Assembly: GCF_001813295.1 (NCBI RefSeq)
Contig: NZ_KV812027.1
Coordinates: 105,408-168,587 of the forward strand
Direction: 5' to 3'
DNA from: Streptococcus sp. HMSC072G04
Lineage (GTDB): Bacteria; Bacillota; Bacilli; Lactobacillales; Streptococcaceae
Length of the DNA stretch: 63,180 nt
The notes under the pieces: generated by a model
Databases searched by the model: none
What the model was told of the DNA's origin: nothing
The model's input: only the letters and a program-made list of their open reading frames with translations
Program-made: the position numbers and the translations under genes
In this document: piece by piece, positions 9,865 to 19,492 of the stretch
Layout of the letters: the number at the start of each line of letters is the position of its first letter
Numbering within the stretch: the stretch's first letter is position 1

Positions 9865-10260
9865 CTAAAATGGAAGATCTTCCTCTTCTAAGATGATATC
9901 GGCTAAATCTCCCGTTCCACCATTTTCACGCATCGCTCGCTGAGCACGGCTCTCTAGCAACTGAAAACTTTGGCAGAGGACCTCTGTCACATACTGCATG
10001 ACCCCATTTTTCTCGTAGCGGCGCGTCCGAATCTCTCCATCCAAAGAGATCAAACTCCCTTTGTTGGCATAACTAGCCATGGTTTCAGCCAATTTCCCCC
10101 AGACAACGACATTGACAAAATCAGTCTCTCGCTCCCCGTTTTGATCCTTGTAGCGACGATTGACCGCAACGGTCACTCGAGCAACGGATTTGTCTGTGCT
10201 GGTTTTATGCAATTCTGGGGCCGCCACCAGGCGACCGATTAAAATAACTTTATTATACAT
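9865..10260 (-). CDS. ssbB: Competence-type single-stranded DNA-binding protein
   Basis: 131 residues from the second of two adjacent ATGs (10260 preferred over 10263 for its spacing from AGGAGG). An OB-fold domain (MYNKVILIGRLVAAPEL, FVNVVVWGKLAE) is followed by a short linker and the acidic tip EEEDLPF, which recruits partner proteins. The short length matches the competence-induced SsbB of pneumococcus rather than the longer SsbA. A cin-box-like TTCGAATA lies 20 bases before the start, as at comGA, supporting ComX control. SsbB protects internalised single-stranded DNA during transformation. Confidence 0.88.
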   Translation of the reverse strand: MYNKVILIGRLVAAPELHKTSTDKSVARVTVAVNRRYKDQNGERETDFVNVVVWGKLAETMASYANKGSLISLDGEIRTRRYEKNGVMQYVTEVLCQSFQLLESRAQRAMRENGGTGDLADIILEEEDLPF

Positions 10261-10279
10261 CATTTACCTCCTATCTATT

Positions 10280-10287
10280 TATTCGAA
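10280..10287 (-). promoter_or_regulatory. cin-box (ComX promoter) before ssbB
   Basis: The minus strand reads TTCGAATA within a T-rich stretch, one mismatch from the streptococcal late-competence box TACGAATA. The same eight bases occur before comGA (25476-25483), which supports function. Confidence 0.78.
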
Positions 10288-10322
10288 AAAATTTCAAAAA
10301 ATGGAGGTGACAAACCAAAATC

Positions 10323-10354
10323 AAAAAAATCTAGGATCCAAAACATCCTAGATT
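10323..10354 (-). terminator. Terminator after ytpR
   Basis: A 10-bp stem (AATCTAGGAT / ATCCTAGATT, 10328-10354) is followed by a U-tract on the minus strand. Confidence 0.85.
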
Positions 10355-10361
10355 CTTCTCT

Positions 10362-10988
10362 TTATTCGTGCCAGTGACGAGCAGGATCAAAAGGTGTCCC
10401 TGCTACTTCTGCGTCATCCAATTCAATAATGCCTCGTTTTTGAGGAGCATTTGGTAAGTGCAATTCACGCGGGCTGCACATCATGCCATAGCTTTTTTCT
10501 CCACGAAGAGCCCCTGGGAAAATCAAGCTACCATCCGGCATCATAGCACCTGGAAGAGCGACAATGGTCTTGAGGCCAACACGCGCATTTGGAGCTCCTG
10601 CTACGATCTGAACCGTCTTATCTGGTCCAACTGCTACTTGGCAGATATTCAAGTGGTCACTATCTGGATGGGCTACCATTTCAAGGATTTCTCCCACCAC
10701 AAATTTTGGTTCCCGATCATTGACCAAACGTTCTGCGAAGCTTTCTTTTTCCAATTCTTGGTTCAAACGATCCACTTGCTCATCTGTCAAAAAGACTTGT
10801 CCCTTGCCTTCGATGGCGAAGAAAGATGAGGCATCAAAGATATTCCAGGCAACGGTTTCTTGCTTGTCCTCACGGTAAACGCGTGCCACTTTCCCTTTTC
10901 TCTCCACCGCGAGCTTTGCATCTCCACTATTTTTCAAGGTCAGCATCAAGACATCGCCGACTTGTTCTTTGTTGTATGTTACAATCAT
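10362..10988 (-). CDS. ytpR: YtpR family tRNA-binding-domain protein
   Basis: 208 residues: an N-terminal DUF4479-like region (about 1-85) and a C-terminal EMAP/tRNA-binding OB fold (about 90-200) with VGEILEMVAHPDSDHLNICQV, IVAGAPNARVG and SYGMMCSPREL. The same OB fold occurs at the N-terminus of PheT; free-standing YtpR proteins are common in Firmicutes and their role is not settled. It is last in a three-gene minus-strand set after the DUF4651 and thioredoxin genes, nine bases after the latter. Nothing odd is seen. Confidence 0.88.
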   Translation of the reverse strand: MIVTYNKEQVGDVLMLTLKNSGDAKLAVERKGKVARVYREDKQETVAWNIFDASSFFAIEGKGQVFLTDEQVDRLNQELEKESFAERLVNDREPKFVVGEILEMVAHPDSDHLNICQVAVGPDKTVQIVAGAPNARVGLKTIVALPGAMMPDGSLIFPGALRGEKSYGMMCSPRELHLPNAPQKRGIIELDDAEVAGTPFDPARHWHE

Positions 10989-10997
10989 GATTTTCTC

Positions 10998-11315
10998 CTA
11001 TTTTAATCCTGCTAAGAATGCTGTAATCTGCGCTTTGGTTTTCCGATCTCGATTGACAAACCGACCGATTTCCTTATCCTTTTCCAGAACAACCAAACTA
11101 GGGATCCCATAAACATCCCAGACTTTCGCCAGATCCATATAGGCATCTCGGTCAATCAAGATAAAGGTAAATTCAGGATTTTCAGTCTCAATCTCCGGCA
11201 AAAAAGGCTTGAGGTAACGACAATCCCCACACCAATCTGCTGAAAAGACAAACACTTTCTTGCCATCTTGCTCTACATATGAAGCAATTTCTTCTATAGA
11301 ACTCGGTATAATCAT
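10998..11315 (-). CDS. Thioredoxin-family protein
   Basis: 105 residues with one thioredoxin fold. The redox motif is WCGDC (FSADWCGDCRYLKPF, around residues 27-35), and the cis-proline lies in YGIPSLVV. No signal peptide, so it is cytosolic. The first residue overlaps the upstream DUF4651 stop as ATGA, indicating translational coupling. CGDC differs from the CGPC of general thioredoxin, suggesting a specialised reductase. The physiological partner is unknown. Confidence 0.88.
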   Translation of the reverse strand: MIIPSSIEEIASYVEQDGKKVFVFSADWCGDCRYLKPFLPEIETENPEFTFILIDRDAYMDLAKVWDVYGIPSLVVLEKDKEIGRFVNRDRKTKAQITAFLAGLK

Positions 11316-11602
11316 AGTTTTTCCTCTTCGTAATGCAAGAGACCGTCCTCGTAGACAAAGCGGTAATGGCGCTCATCTTCAAAAATGACACCACCTACTA
11401 AGCGCTCTTCACTAGACTCGTAGAGTTCCACGTACAGGGTCGCAATCGTCCCCATGGCTTCCATTTGCTCCCGTACTTCTGCTACCAACTCTTCTTGGGT
11501 ACGGAGACGCTTTTGATCTTTGGCAATTTTATAAACACCAGCCGCAAGAGCTCCTGCACTTGCTACAGCCAGACTAGACAAAATAATTTTTTTAGCTTTC
11601 AT
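11312..11602 (-). CDS. DUF4651 family protein
   Basis: About 96 residues from the ATG at 11602 (MKAKKIILSSLAVASAGALAAG). The frame is open to 11638, but the extra residues lack a good ribosome site. An N-terminal hydrophobic helix (about residues 6-22) is followed by a charged domain with RTQEELVAEVREQMEAMG. It resembles the small streptococcal DUF4651 proteins found next to pepA. Function unknown. It is coupled to the thioredoxin gene by a four-base overlap and divergent from pepA. Confidence 0.75.
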   Translation of the reverse strand: MKAKKIILSSLAVASAGALAAGVYKIAKDQKRLRTQEELVAEVREQMEAMGTIATLYVELYESSEERLVGGVIFEDERHYRFVYEDGLLHYEEEKL

Positions 11603-11744
11603 AGTGCCTATTGTAACACAAAATAAGCAGAGGGACAACGGTCTAAGCTGGATCTCTCCCTCCGATTTTAGAGACTGATTTCCATAATAACGCTACCATC
11701 CTTGTAGAAAAAGTGATAAAATAGCATCAGAAAGAAGGTAACCT

Positions 11745-12809
11745 ATGACTGATTTATTTTCTAAAATCAAAGAAGTAACTGAAATCCCTGCTATCTCAGG
11801 TCATGAAGCTCCTGTACGGGATTATTTGCGCCAACAATTGACCCCTCATGTTGACGAAATCGTGACAGATGGTCTCGGTGGGATCTTTGGGGTCAAACAT
11901 TCAACAGCTGCCGATGCTCCTCGTATCTTAGTAGCTGCCCACATGGACGAAGTTGGTTTTATGATCAGCGAAATCAAAGCTGACGGAACTTTCCGTGTTG
12001 TCCCAATCGGAGGTTGGAATCCGATGGTCGTCAGCAGCCAACGCTTCAAACTCTTTACACGTGACGGACGTGAATACCCTGCTATTTCAGGATCTGTTCC
12101 TCCTCATTTGACACGTGGAACAGGTGGACCAACCGTACCTGCCATTAGCGACATCGTCTTTGATGCAGGCTTTAGCTCTAAAGCCGAAGCTGAAAGCTAT
12201 GGGGTTCGTCCTGGAGATACCTTGGTCCCAGATAGCTCTGCGATTCTCACTGCTAATGGTAAAAACGTCATCTCAAAAGCATGGGATAACCGCTATGGCG
12301 TCTTGATGGTCAGCGAATTGGCCAAGAACCTCTCTGGACAAGCCTTAAACAACGAACTCTATGTAGGGGCCAACGTTCAAGAAGAAGTGGGACTTCGTGG
12401 AGCTCACACCTCAACTACTAAATTTGATCCTGAAATCTTTCTTGCTGTAGACTGTTCGCCAGCAGCCGATGTCTTTGGAGACCAAGGCGCGATTGGGGAA
12501 GGAACACTGCTTCGCTTCTACGATCCAGGTCACATCATGCTACCAAATATGAAAGATTTCTTGCTCACTACTGCTGAAGAAGCGGGCATCAAATTCCAAT
12601 ATTACTGTGGTAAGGGTGGAACCGACGCCGGTGCCGCACACTTGAAGAATGGTGGAGTGCCATCTACCACCATCGGTGTCTGTGCCCGTTACATTCACTC
12701 TCACCAAACCCTCTATGCCATGGATGATTTCTTGCAAGCGCAAGCCTTCTTACAAGCATTGGTTAAGAAATTGGATCGCTCTACAGTTGATTTGATCAAA
12801 CACTATTAA
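11745..12809 (+). CDS. pepA: Glutamyl aminopeptidase, M42 family
   Basis: 354-residue cytosolic metallo-aminopeptidase that removes N-terminal Glu/Asp from peptides; a dodecameric TET-type enzyme in the family. Visible metal and catalytic motifs are AAHMDEVGFM (about residue 66), the Asp in SKAWDNRYG, EEVGLRGAHTS (about 212), VDCSPAAD and GTDAGAAHL. The ATG at 11745 has AAGAAGGTAAC just upstream, and TGATAAAAT (extended -10) lies about 30 bases before it. A compact terminator follows. Single-gene unit. Confidence 0.95.
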   Translation: MTDLFSKIKEVTEIPAISGHEAPVRDYLRQQLTPHVDEIVTDGLGGIFGVKHSTAADAPRILVAAHMDEVGFMISEIKADGTFRVVPIGGWNPMVVSSQRFKLFTRDGREYPAISGSVPPHLTRGTGGPTVPAISDIVFDAGFSSKAEAESYGVRPGDTLVPDSSAILTANGKNVISKAWDNRYGVLMVSELAKNLSGQALNNELYVGANVQEEVGLRGAHTSTTKFDPEIFLAVDCSPAADVFGDQGAIGEGTLLRFYDPGHIMLPNMKDFLLTTAEEAGIKFQYYCGKGGTDAGAAHLKNGGVPSTTIGVCARYIHSHQTLYAMDDFLQAQAFLQALVKKLDRSTVDLIKHY

Positions 12810-12823
12810 GCAACATCGATCTG

Positions 12824-12845
12824 AAGCCCCGTAAGGGGCTTTTTT
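12824..12845 (+). terminator. Terminator after pepA
   Basis: AGCCCC-GTAA-GGGGCT hairpin (12825-12840) with a UUUUUU tail. Confidence 0.92.
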
Positions 12846-12869
12846 AGAGGGAAAACAAGGTTCTCTTTG

Positions 12870-12929
12870 AAACTTTCCAGCGTGAGTCACCATTAAGCCC
12901 TTTGGCATCCACACTCCCCTTAGGAAAGT
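12870..12929. repeat. Short (60-bp) copy of MITE-like element
   Basis: Ends with imperfect inverted repeats: AAACTTTCCAGCGTGAG at the left and CTCCCCTTAGGAAAGT at the right. The same ends bound a 136-bp unit at 14653-14788. The interior differs and is shorter, as expected for an internally deleted derivative. It lies between the pepA terminator and the next promoter. Confidence 0.6.
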
Positions 12930-12961
12930 ATCTTAGAATATTTTATCTTCCATCTGTTTTC

Positions 12962-13053
12962 TGATATAATATGAAAGAATGAAATGGTAGGGAACGGAAC
13001 ACTCATCCTTGGATTCGTGTGGCAGACCCTTCCCTTATATACAGGAGTTTTAC
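12962..13053 (+). promoter_or_regulatory. Promoter and structured leader of the UPF0371 gene
   Basis: TGATATAAT (12962-12970) is an extended -10, giving a start near 12977 and a leader of about 77 bases. The leader can fold with an outer stem AGGGAA/TTCCCT (12989-12994 with 13030-13035) and an inner arm ACAC..ATCC/GGAT..GTGT (12999-13020). The ribosome site CAGGAG follows the structure. I cannot match this to a named riboswitch. Confidence 0.5.
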
Positions 13054-14538
13054 ATGAAAAAACAAGCTTTTAGTTCTGAAAAGTATTTGAACTTGCAACG
13101 TGACCACATTATTGAGCGGATCAACCAATTCGATGGCAAGCTCTACCTTGAATTTGGTGGTAAGATGTTAGAAGACTTTCACGCTGCTCGTGTCCTCCCT
13201 GGATACGAACCAGACAATAAGATCAAGCTGCTACAAGAATTGCGCGACCAGGTGGAAATTGTCATTGCCATCAACGCCAACAACATTGAGCACTCAAAAG
13301 CTCGTGGGGATCTAGGAATTTCTTATGACCAAGAAGTACTGCGTTTGATCGACAAATTCAATGAATTGGGGATTTTTGTAGGCTCTGTCGTAATCACCCA
13401 ATATGCTGGACAAGCTGCAGCAGATGCCTTTCGCAAACAACTGGACAAGAGCGGGATCGCCTCTTATCTCCACTATCCGATCAAGGGCTATCCGACCGAC
13501 ATGGACCACATCATCTCTCCTGAAGGGATGGGGAAGAATGACTACATCAAAACTAGCCGCAATTTGGTCGTTGTGACGGCTCCTGGCCCTGGTTCAGGTA
13601 AGCTGGCAACGTGTATGTCCAATATGTACCATGACCAATTAAATGGGATCAAATCCGGTTATGCTAAGTTTGAAACCTTCCCAGTATGGAATCTTCCTTT
13701 GCACCACCCAGTTAACTTGGCTTATGAAGCAGCGACTGCAGATCTAGACGATGTCAATATGATCGATCCTTTCCACCTCCAAACCTACGGGGAAACAACG
13801 GTCAATTACAACCGCGATATCGAAATCTTCCCTGTCTTGAAGCGCATGTTGGAACGCATCTTAGGAACCTCTCCTTACGCTTCTCCAACAGACATGGGCG
13901 TCAACATGGTTGGCCTTGCCATTGTGGACAATGACGCTGCGATTGAAGCTTCCCAACAAGAAATCATCCGTCGCTATTACCAAACCATCTTGGATGTCAA
14001 AGCAGAGCGTGTCGGTGAAGGAGCTGTCAAGAAGATCGAGCTCTTGATGAATGATTTGGGCATTACTCCAAATGACCGGAAAGTGACCGTGCTTGCTCGT
14101 CAGAAAGAAGAAGAAACAGGCGAGCCAGCCTTGGCCCTTGAATTACCAAACGGCGAGATGGTGACCGGAAAAACCTCTGATCTATTTGGCCCAACCGCAG
14201 CCCTCTTAATCAATGCGATTAAGAAATTGGCGCATATTGATAAAGAAACCAAATTAATCGAGCCAGAATACGTCCAACCTATCCAAGGCTTGAAGATCAA
14301 TCATTTGGGTAGCCGTAACCCTCGTCTTCACTCAAACGAAATCCTCATCGCCCTTGCCATTACAGCCATGAGCAACGAAGATGCTAAGCTTGCTATGCAA
14401 GAATTAGGCAAGTTGAAAGGTAGCGAAGCCCACTCAACCGTGATGCTGACAGACGAAGACAAGAATGTCCTTCGCAAGCTCGGTATCAACGTCACCATGG
14501 ATCCCGTCTACCAATACGATCGCTTGTATCGTAAATAA
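13054..14538 (+). CDS. UPF0371 (DUF1846) family protein
   Basis: 494 residues from the ATG at 13054 (CAGGAG upstream); the frame is open from 13009, but that stretch is the structured leader. Conserved blocks of the family are visible: [27 protein letters not shown] split near residues 27-55, [22 protein letters not shown] near 180-200, and [16 protein letters not shown] near 420. The GPGSGK stretch is reminiscent of a nucleotide-binding loop. The biochemical role is unknown to me. It is a single-gene unit with its own promoter. Confidence 0.9.
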   Translation: MKKQAFSSEKYLNLQRDHIIERINQFDGKLYLEFGGKMLEDFHAARVLPGYEPDNKIKLLQELRDQVEIVIAINANNIEHSKARGDLGISYDQEVLRLIDKFNELGIFVGSVVITQYAGQAAADAFRKQLDKSGIASYLHYPIKGYPTDMDHIISPEGMGKNDYIKTSRNLVVVTAPGPGSGKLATCMSNMYHDQLNGIKSGYAKFETFPVWNLPLHHPVNLAYEAATADLDDVNMIDPFHLQTYGETTVNYNRDIEIFPVLKRMLERILGTSPYASPTDMGVNMVGLAIVDNDAAIEASQQEIIRRYYQTILDVKAERVGEGAVKKIELLMNDLGITPNDRKVTVLARQKEEETGEPALALELPNGEMVTGKTSDLFGPTAALLINAIKKLAHIDKETKLIEPEYVQPIQGLKINHLGSRNPRLHSNEILIALAITAMSNEDAKLAMQELGKLKGSEAHSTVMLTDEDKNVLRKLGINVTMDPVYQYDRLYRK

Positions 14539-14545
14539 ACTGAGA

Positions 14546-14837
14546 CAATCCCTGTTCGAGGGATTGTTGAGAGCGTAGATAAACGAATCTTTAATAAAAT
14601 CTAATCAATTCTTTAAAAATTATACTCGTTATAGTTATTCAATCATATTCTGAAACTTTCCACTGTGAGAAAAGTGCCTGAAACAATACAGTTTCAGGCA
14701 CTCGGAATTATTGAGACCTTAGGCTCAATAATTAGTCATGGAACTTCTACGAAGGTCGCTGACGTCCGTACTCACCTAAGGAAAGTTTTTTAATAAGACT
14801 TTGTCTTCAATCTCAACAATCCCTCGAACAAGGATTG
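14546..14837. repeat. Inverted pair of terminator hairpins flanking inserted DNA
   Basis: 14546-14572 and 14811-14837 are inverted copies of about 27 bases (CAATCCCTGTTCGAGGGATTG with TTGAGA, one mismatch). Each is a hairpin by itself; only the right copy is followed by a U-tract on the plus strand. The 240 bases between them hold two further hairpins (14673-14702 and 14706-14733) and the MITE-like unit. This explains the gene-free stretch 14539-14865 between two converging genes; no coding frame is seen there. Confidence 0.65.
14653..14788. repeat. Long (136-bp) copy of MITE-like element
   Basis: Bounded by AAACTTTCCACTGTGAG and CTCACCTAAGGAAAGTTT, which pair as imperfect inverted repeats. 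It contains a 12-bp hairpin (AGTGCCTGAAAC / GTTTCAGGCACT) and a 10-bp hairpin (AATTATTGAG / CTCAATAATT). It shares both ends with the 60-bp unit at 12870-12929. No reading frame; a non-autonomous mobile or RNA-structured repeat is inferred. Confidence 0.6.
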
Positions 14838-14846
14838 TTTTTTATT
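14817..14846 (+). terminator. Terminator of the UPF0371 transcript
   Basis: CAATCC / GGATTG hairpin (14817-14837) followed by TTTTTTATT on the plus strand. It faces the converging folate operon. Confidence 0.7.
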
Positions 14847-14865
14847 ATGATGCAAAGAAGAGAAA

Positions 14866-15675
14866 CTATTTGACAGCCTCCCATAATTGGCGAATGGGCT
14901 TTCTTTGAACAGGGTCCACAAAATGAGGAGCAATTTCATTCAAAGACTCTAGGACAAAGGCACGTTCTGCCACATAAGGATGTGGCAAGATCAAGTTTGG
15001 ACTGTAACAAATGGTGTCCTCCATATAGAGCAGATCTAGATCGATCACACGTGGCCCCCACTTGACCTCACGGACACGCCCCATTTCCTGCTCAATGGCC
15101 AGTAAGGTCTCTAATAAATCCTCTGGGGTCATCCAGGTTTCAACCTCTGCCACCTGATTCAAAAAGGTGTCCTGCTCCACTCCTCCCCAAGGTTCTGTTT
15201 CAATCCTTGTGGATGTCTGGAGAAGGCGAATGCCTCGATCCTTGAGTTTTTCTAGCGCCGTCTCTAGTTGCAGTTGTTTATCTCCCATATTGGTGCCAAG
15301 CCCAATAAAGGCCCGTTTTTTCTCCCGTTCGATTGTCACCGAACAAGTCTCGAGTGGCAAGGGAACAGGAGCCCAAGGTTTTTTCAACTCCAGACGAACT
15401 TTTTCTACAAAGGAATAGCTTTCGAAAATCTTTTGAACCAATTGAAAGGCCACCGTTTCAATCAGATCGATTTTTTCTGCCTGCATCCACTCGGTCAACT
15501 GTTCCGCCAAGATCCCATAATGGATCGAAGCTTCCAAATCACCTGTACGAGCAGCACGGGTCATCTCATAATCTACCCATAGGTCTAGGACAAAGCGTTG
15601 TCCTAATTCTTTTTCTGCTGGAAAAACACCGTGATAGGCGTATACCTCTAAGTCCTTGATCCGTAATTGATCCAC
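14866..15675 (-). CDS. folBK: Bifunctional dihydroneopterin aldolase / HPPK
   Basis: 269 residues from the GTG at 15675, chosen because AGAGG lies at proper distance and the product then starts [18 protein letters not shown]; an upstream GTG at 15684 is less likely. Residues 1-118 are a FolB domain ([15 protein letters not shown]). Residues 125-269 are a FolK domain with GLGTNMGD and [12 protein letters not shown], the ATP/Mg binding motifs. The fused form corresponds to pneumococcal SulD. It makes 6-hydroxymethyl-dihydropterin and activates it to the diphosphate for FolP. Last gene of the folP-folC-folE-folBK operon, 25 bases after the folE stop. Confidence 0.93.
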   Translation of the reverse strand: MDQLRIKDLEVYAYHGVFPAEKELGQRFVLDLWVDYEMTRAARTGDLEASIHYGILAEQLTEWMQAEKIDLIETVAFQLVQKIFESYSFVEKVRLELKKPWAPVPLPLETCSVTIEREKKRAFIGLGTNMGDKQLQLETALEKLKDRGIRLLQTSTRIETEPWGGVEQDTFLNQVAEVETWMTPEDLLETLLAIEQEMGRVREVKWGPRVIDLDLLYMEDTICYSPNLILPHPYVAERAFVLESLNEIAPHFVDPVQRKPIRQLWEAVK

Positions 15676-15700
15676 TCTGTTCACCTCTTATAGCCAGCCA

Positions 15701-16255
15701 TTAGTGGCCCATGAGTTTATAGGCTTCATTTTTTAAGTCTTTATCTGTCGCAAGCAGTCCACGCGCAGCAGTTGTCACTGTAGCGGTCCCAGGTTTACGG
15801 ACACCACGCATATTCATACACATATGCTCTGCTTCTACCCAGACAAGTGCTCCTTGCGCTCCAAGATATTCCATCAAGGCATCTGCGATTTCTACCGTCA
15901 AACGTTCCTGAATCTGTGGTTTTTTAGCATAAACCTCGACCGTACGAGCCAGTTTTGAAAGCCCAGCCACACGGCCATTTGGAATATAGGCAATGTGCAC
16001 TTTTCCATAAAATGGTAAAAAGTGATGCTCACACATGGAATGGAAGAAGATATCCTTCTCGACCACCATATTGTTATCAATGATTTCAAATGATTTAGAC
16101 AGGTGCTCTTCTGCTGTCTGCCCTAGTCCTGCAAAGATTTCTTGATACATCTTGGCAATGCGGGTTGGCGTTTCCTGAAGTCCCTCACGGTTCTCGTCTT
16201 CACCGACTGCCTCGATGATCATTTTCACTGCTTCTTCAATTTTCTTTGTATCCAT
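15701..16255 (-). CDS. folE: GTP cyclohydrolase I (in frame with folC)
   Basis: 184 residues if started at the ATG at 16255, which has TAGGAG at good distance. It converts GTP to 7,8-dihydroneopterin triphosphate. Zinc and active-site motifs are [12 protein letters not shown] (about residues 70-81), GLSKLAR (about 96-102) and [12 protein letters not shown] (about 140-151), with GATVT-type end [10 protein letters not shown]. The length is standard for streptococcal FolE. The frame is open straight through from folC upstream, so the protein may be made alone, as the C-terminal half of a FolC-FolE fusion, or both. The ribosome site argues that independent translation is retained. Confidence 0.9.
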   Translation of the reverse strand: MDTKKIEEAVKMIIEAVGEDENREGLQETPTRIAKMYQEIFAGLGQTAEEHLSKSFEIIDNNMVVEKDIFFHSMCEHHFLPFYGKVHIAYIPNGRVAGLSKLARTVEVYAKKPQIQERLTVEIADALMEYLGAQGALVWVEAEHMCMNMRGVRKPGTATVTTAARGLLATDKDLKNEAYKLMGH

Positions 16256-17575
16256 ATCATCTCCTAGTTGGATTTTTCTGTTTTTTAATAAATAAGGTCG
16301 TATCTGGCTAAGGAAGTAGAGCGACCCCGTTACAATGAGGAGCTCATCGCCTTTTGCTTGCCAGTTTTGTAGAAACTCTTGCCAATTGACTTCCTCAAGC
16401 TGATGGTTTTTCGCAGCAGCTCTTATCTCTTCTTGAGAATAGGCTCTTGGATCTTCAAAAGTCGTGAGGATCAAGCGACTATTTTCTAGTTCCTGCCACT
16501 GAATGAGCATCTCTTCTAAGGCTTTGGTCCGGATGCAGGTAAAAAGAATGGTCTTTTTTTGGCCTGGGAACAGTTCCCGAAGACTTGCGATTAAAGGCGC
16601 AACGGCGTGGGGGTTATGGGCCCCATCTAGCAAGATCATGGGATTTTGCGAGACCACTTCCATCCGGCCAGGCCAGACGACTTGATGCAAGGCCTCATCC
16701 ACTAACTCTCTTGACAAGAGTTCACGCCCTTCTCTTTCAAAAAGTACATCACAGATACTGATCGCAAGAGCTGCATTTCTGGCCTGGTGATGACCTAAGA
16801 GCGCTACTTGATAAGAGGCTTTTTCTCTTTTAGAACTGTGATAAGAAAATGATTGGCCTGATAGACAAGAGGCTTCTAGCTCAACTTGGTAATCTCTGTC
16901 ATAGGCTGTTATCGGTGCCTGCTTCTGAATCGCAATACCTTCAATGACTTGGCTGGCTTCTGCTTCTAATTTCCCTAGAACCAGAGGAATTCCTGGCTTA
17001 ATGATGCCTGCCTTTTCACGGGCAATGGAAGCCAGATCTGGCCCAAGAAGGGCAACATGATCCAAGCCAATCGAAGTGATCGCGGTCAGAACGGGCTGAC
17101 AGACATTAGTACTGTCTAGTCGTCCCCCCATACCGACTTCCATGATCACATAATCCAGCTCCTCGTGAGCAAAATAATCATAGGCGATGGCCGTCATCAC
17201 TTCAAATTCAGTCAACCCTTGAAAGACGGCCTTTGATTGTTCAGCTTGCAGGAGCTGCTGGTAACTATCCAGGTAGGTTTGCAGGTCTTGATCTGAAATG
17301 GCTTCGCCATTAATGGTGATTTGGTCATTGTAATGGATCAGATAAGGAGAGGTAAAGACTCCAACGCGTAAACCTGCCTGCCTCAAGAGTTGGGACAAGG
17401 TAGCAATGGTAGAGCCTTTGCCATTGGTCCCCGCAACATGAATAACCCGACAGTCTAGGTGAGGATTTCCTCTCAAAGCCAAGAGAGCTTCCATGCGCTC
17501 CAAGCCGAAATGTGGATCTTGGGAACGATAGGCTTCTAGCCAACGAAGATCCAACTGATGTTCTTTTGTCTTCAT
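15701..17575 (-). CDS. folC: Dihydrofolate/folylpolyglutamate synthase fused in frame to FolE
   Basis: One uninterrupted frame of 624 residues. Residues 1 to about 430 are FolC, which ligates glutamate to dihydropteroate/folate: P-loop [11 protein letters not shown] (about 44-55), [16 protein letters not shown]/glutamate domain with [11 protein letters not shown]. Residues from 441 are FolE. In streptococci these are normally separate genes. The joint [12 protein letters not shown] has no stop. It contains a run of six A forming A AAA AAC, a possible -1 slip site; the -1 frame stops at TGA and the +1 frame at TAG just before folE. A real fusion, slippage, a recent indel or a sequencing error all fit. 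The start at 17575 is one base after the folP stop. Confidence 0.85.
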   Translation of the reverse strand: MKTKEHQLDLRWLEAYRSQDPHFGLERMEALLALRGNPHLDCRVIHVAGTNGKGSTIATLSQLLRQAGLRVGVFTSPYLIHYNDQITINGEAISDQDLQTYLDSYQQLLQAEQSKAVFQGLTEFEVMTAIAYDYFAHEELDYVIMEVGMGGRLDSTNVCQPVLTAITSIGLDHVALLGPDLASIAREKAGIIKPGIPLVLGKLEAEASQVIEGIAIQKQAPITAYDRDYQVELEASCLSGQSFSYHSSKREKASYQVALLGHHQARNAALAISICDVLFEREGRELLSRELVDEALHQVVWPGRMEVVSQNPMILLDGAHNPHAVAPLIASLRELFPGQKKTILFTCIRTKALEEMLIQWQELENSRLILTTFEDPRAYSQEEIRAAAKNHQLEEVNWQEFLQNWQAKGDELLIVTGSLYFLSQIRPYLLKNRKIQLGDDMDTKKIEEAVKMIIEAVGEDENREGLQETPTRIAKMYQEIFAGLGQTAEEHLSKSFEIIDNNMVVEKDIFFHSMCEHHFLPFYGKVHIAYIPNGRVAGLSKLARTVEVYAKKPQIQERLTVEIADALMEYLGAQGALVWVEAEHMCMNMRGVRKPGTATVTTAARGLLATDKDLKNEAYKLMGH

Positions 17576-18688
<1,113 letters not shown>

Positions 18689-19420
18689 TCATAATTTATC
18701 ATGGAAGAAAACTCTCGATACCGGCAATAAACAAAGGAGGAATACAGCAGGATAATAATAAGCTAGCGCATTCAAGGTCATATGGAGGCAAATACTGTAC
18801 TCGATCCGCTGGTAGCGATAAGCCACCCAAGTTAAGATCAAAGACATACCTCCGTAGGCTACCCATTCCCCCAAGGCGCTCGGTCCATGCAAATAAGTAA
18901 AAAAGAGAGCACCGACTAAGTAACCGATCGGTTCTGCTCCTCGAAAGATCAAACGAGGGATGATGGCCCGACAGAGCAGCTCTTCTAGAATCGGAGCAAC
19001 AAGGATCACGACCATGCCCATAGCAAGAAAAGGAGCATGAGATTGCAGTTCATTCAGAGCCGCTTGGTTTGCCGTCGTACCACCTGCCTCTTGTTTCAAC
19101 AAGGGATAGGCGAGCAGGTTATTAGCCATCAACAAGAGAAGAAAAAGAAAATTTCTCCCCAGAGCCGGCCAGGTTATGACCCGAACATCTAAGTTCTCCA
19201 GAGGACTCATCTTGATGACCTTATAAAAAACAAAGAGCACCGCCACTGTTACCAAGAGAGTGAGGATAGTGACCCACCTTGCATCTACTCCTTCTTGAAG
19301 GGAATAAACCATGGTGATGAGGGGGAATTGTGAGAGAAAGAATAAGGGCACAAAAAGAAGGAGCCAGAGGGCATTCTGACATAATGGGTGCTCTCGAATA
19401 AAAGACTGTATATTTTTCAA
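18689..19420 (-). CDS. CPBP family intramembrane metalloprotease
   Basis: 243 residues with about six or seven membrane helices. Active-site motifs of the CPBP (Abi/Rce1) family are present: EELLCRAIIPR (about residues 145-155), FTYLHGPSALGE and HMTLNAL near the end. Some streptococcal members act in bacteriocin self-immunity and others are housekeeping; no bacteriocin genes are nearby. Stands alone between ackA and the folate operon, whose promoter overlaps its 3' end. Substrate unknown. Confidence 0.85.
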   Translation of the reverse strand: MKNIQSFIREHPLCQNALWLLLFVPLFFLSQFPLITMVYSLQEGVDARWVTILTLLVTVAVLFVFYKVIKMSPLENLDVRVITWPALGRNFLFLLLLMANNLLAYPLLKQEAGGTTANQAALNELQSHAPFLAMGMVVILVAPILEELLCRAIIPRLIFRGAEPIGYLVGALFFTYLHGPSALGEWVAYGGMSLILTWVAYRYQRIEYSICLHMTLNALAYYYPAVFLLCLLPVSRVFFHDKL

Positions 19421-19441
19421 TGGACAACCTCTTTCTTGTAT

Positions 19442-19477
19442 AAAATAAGAAGACTGGGGCTTTCGCCTCCAACCTTC
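19442..19477 (-). terminator. Terminator after ackA
   Basis: Hairpin GAAG..TGG-GGC-gaaa-GCC-CCA..CTTC (19449-19477, imperfect) followed by UAUUUU on the minus strand, shortly past the ackA stop. Confidence 0.55.
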
Positions 19478-19492
19478 TCACTTTATTTCAGT

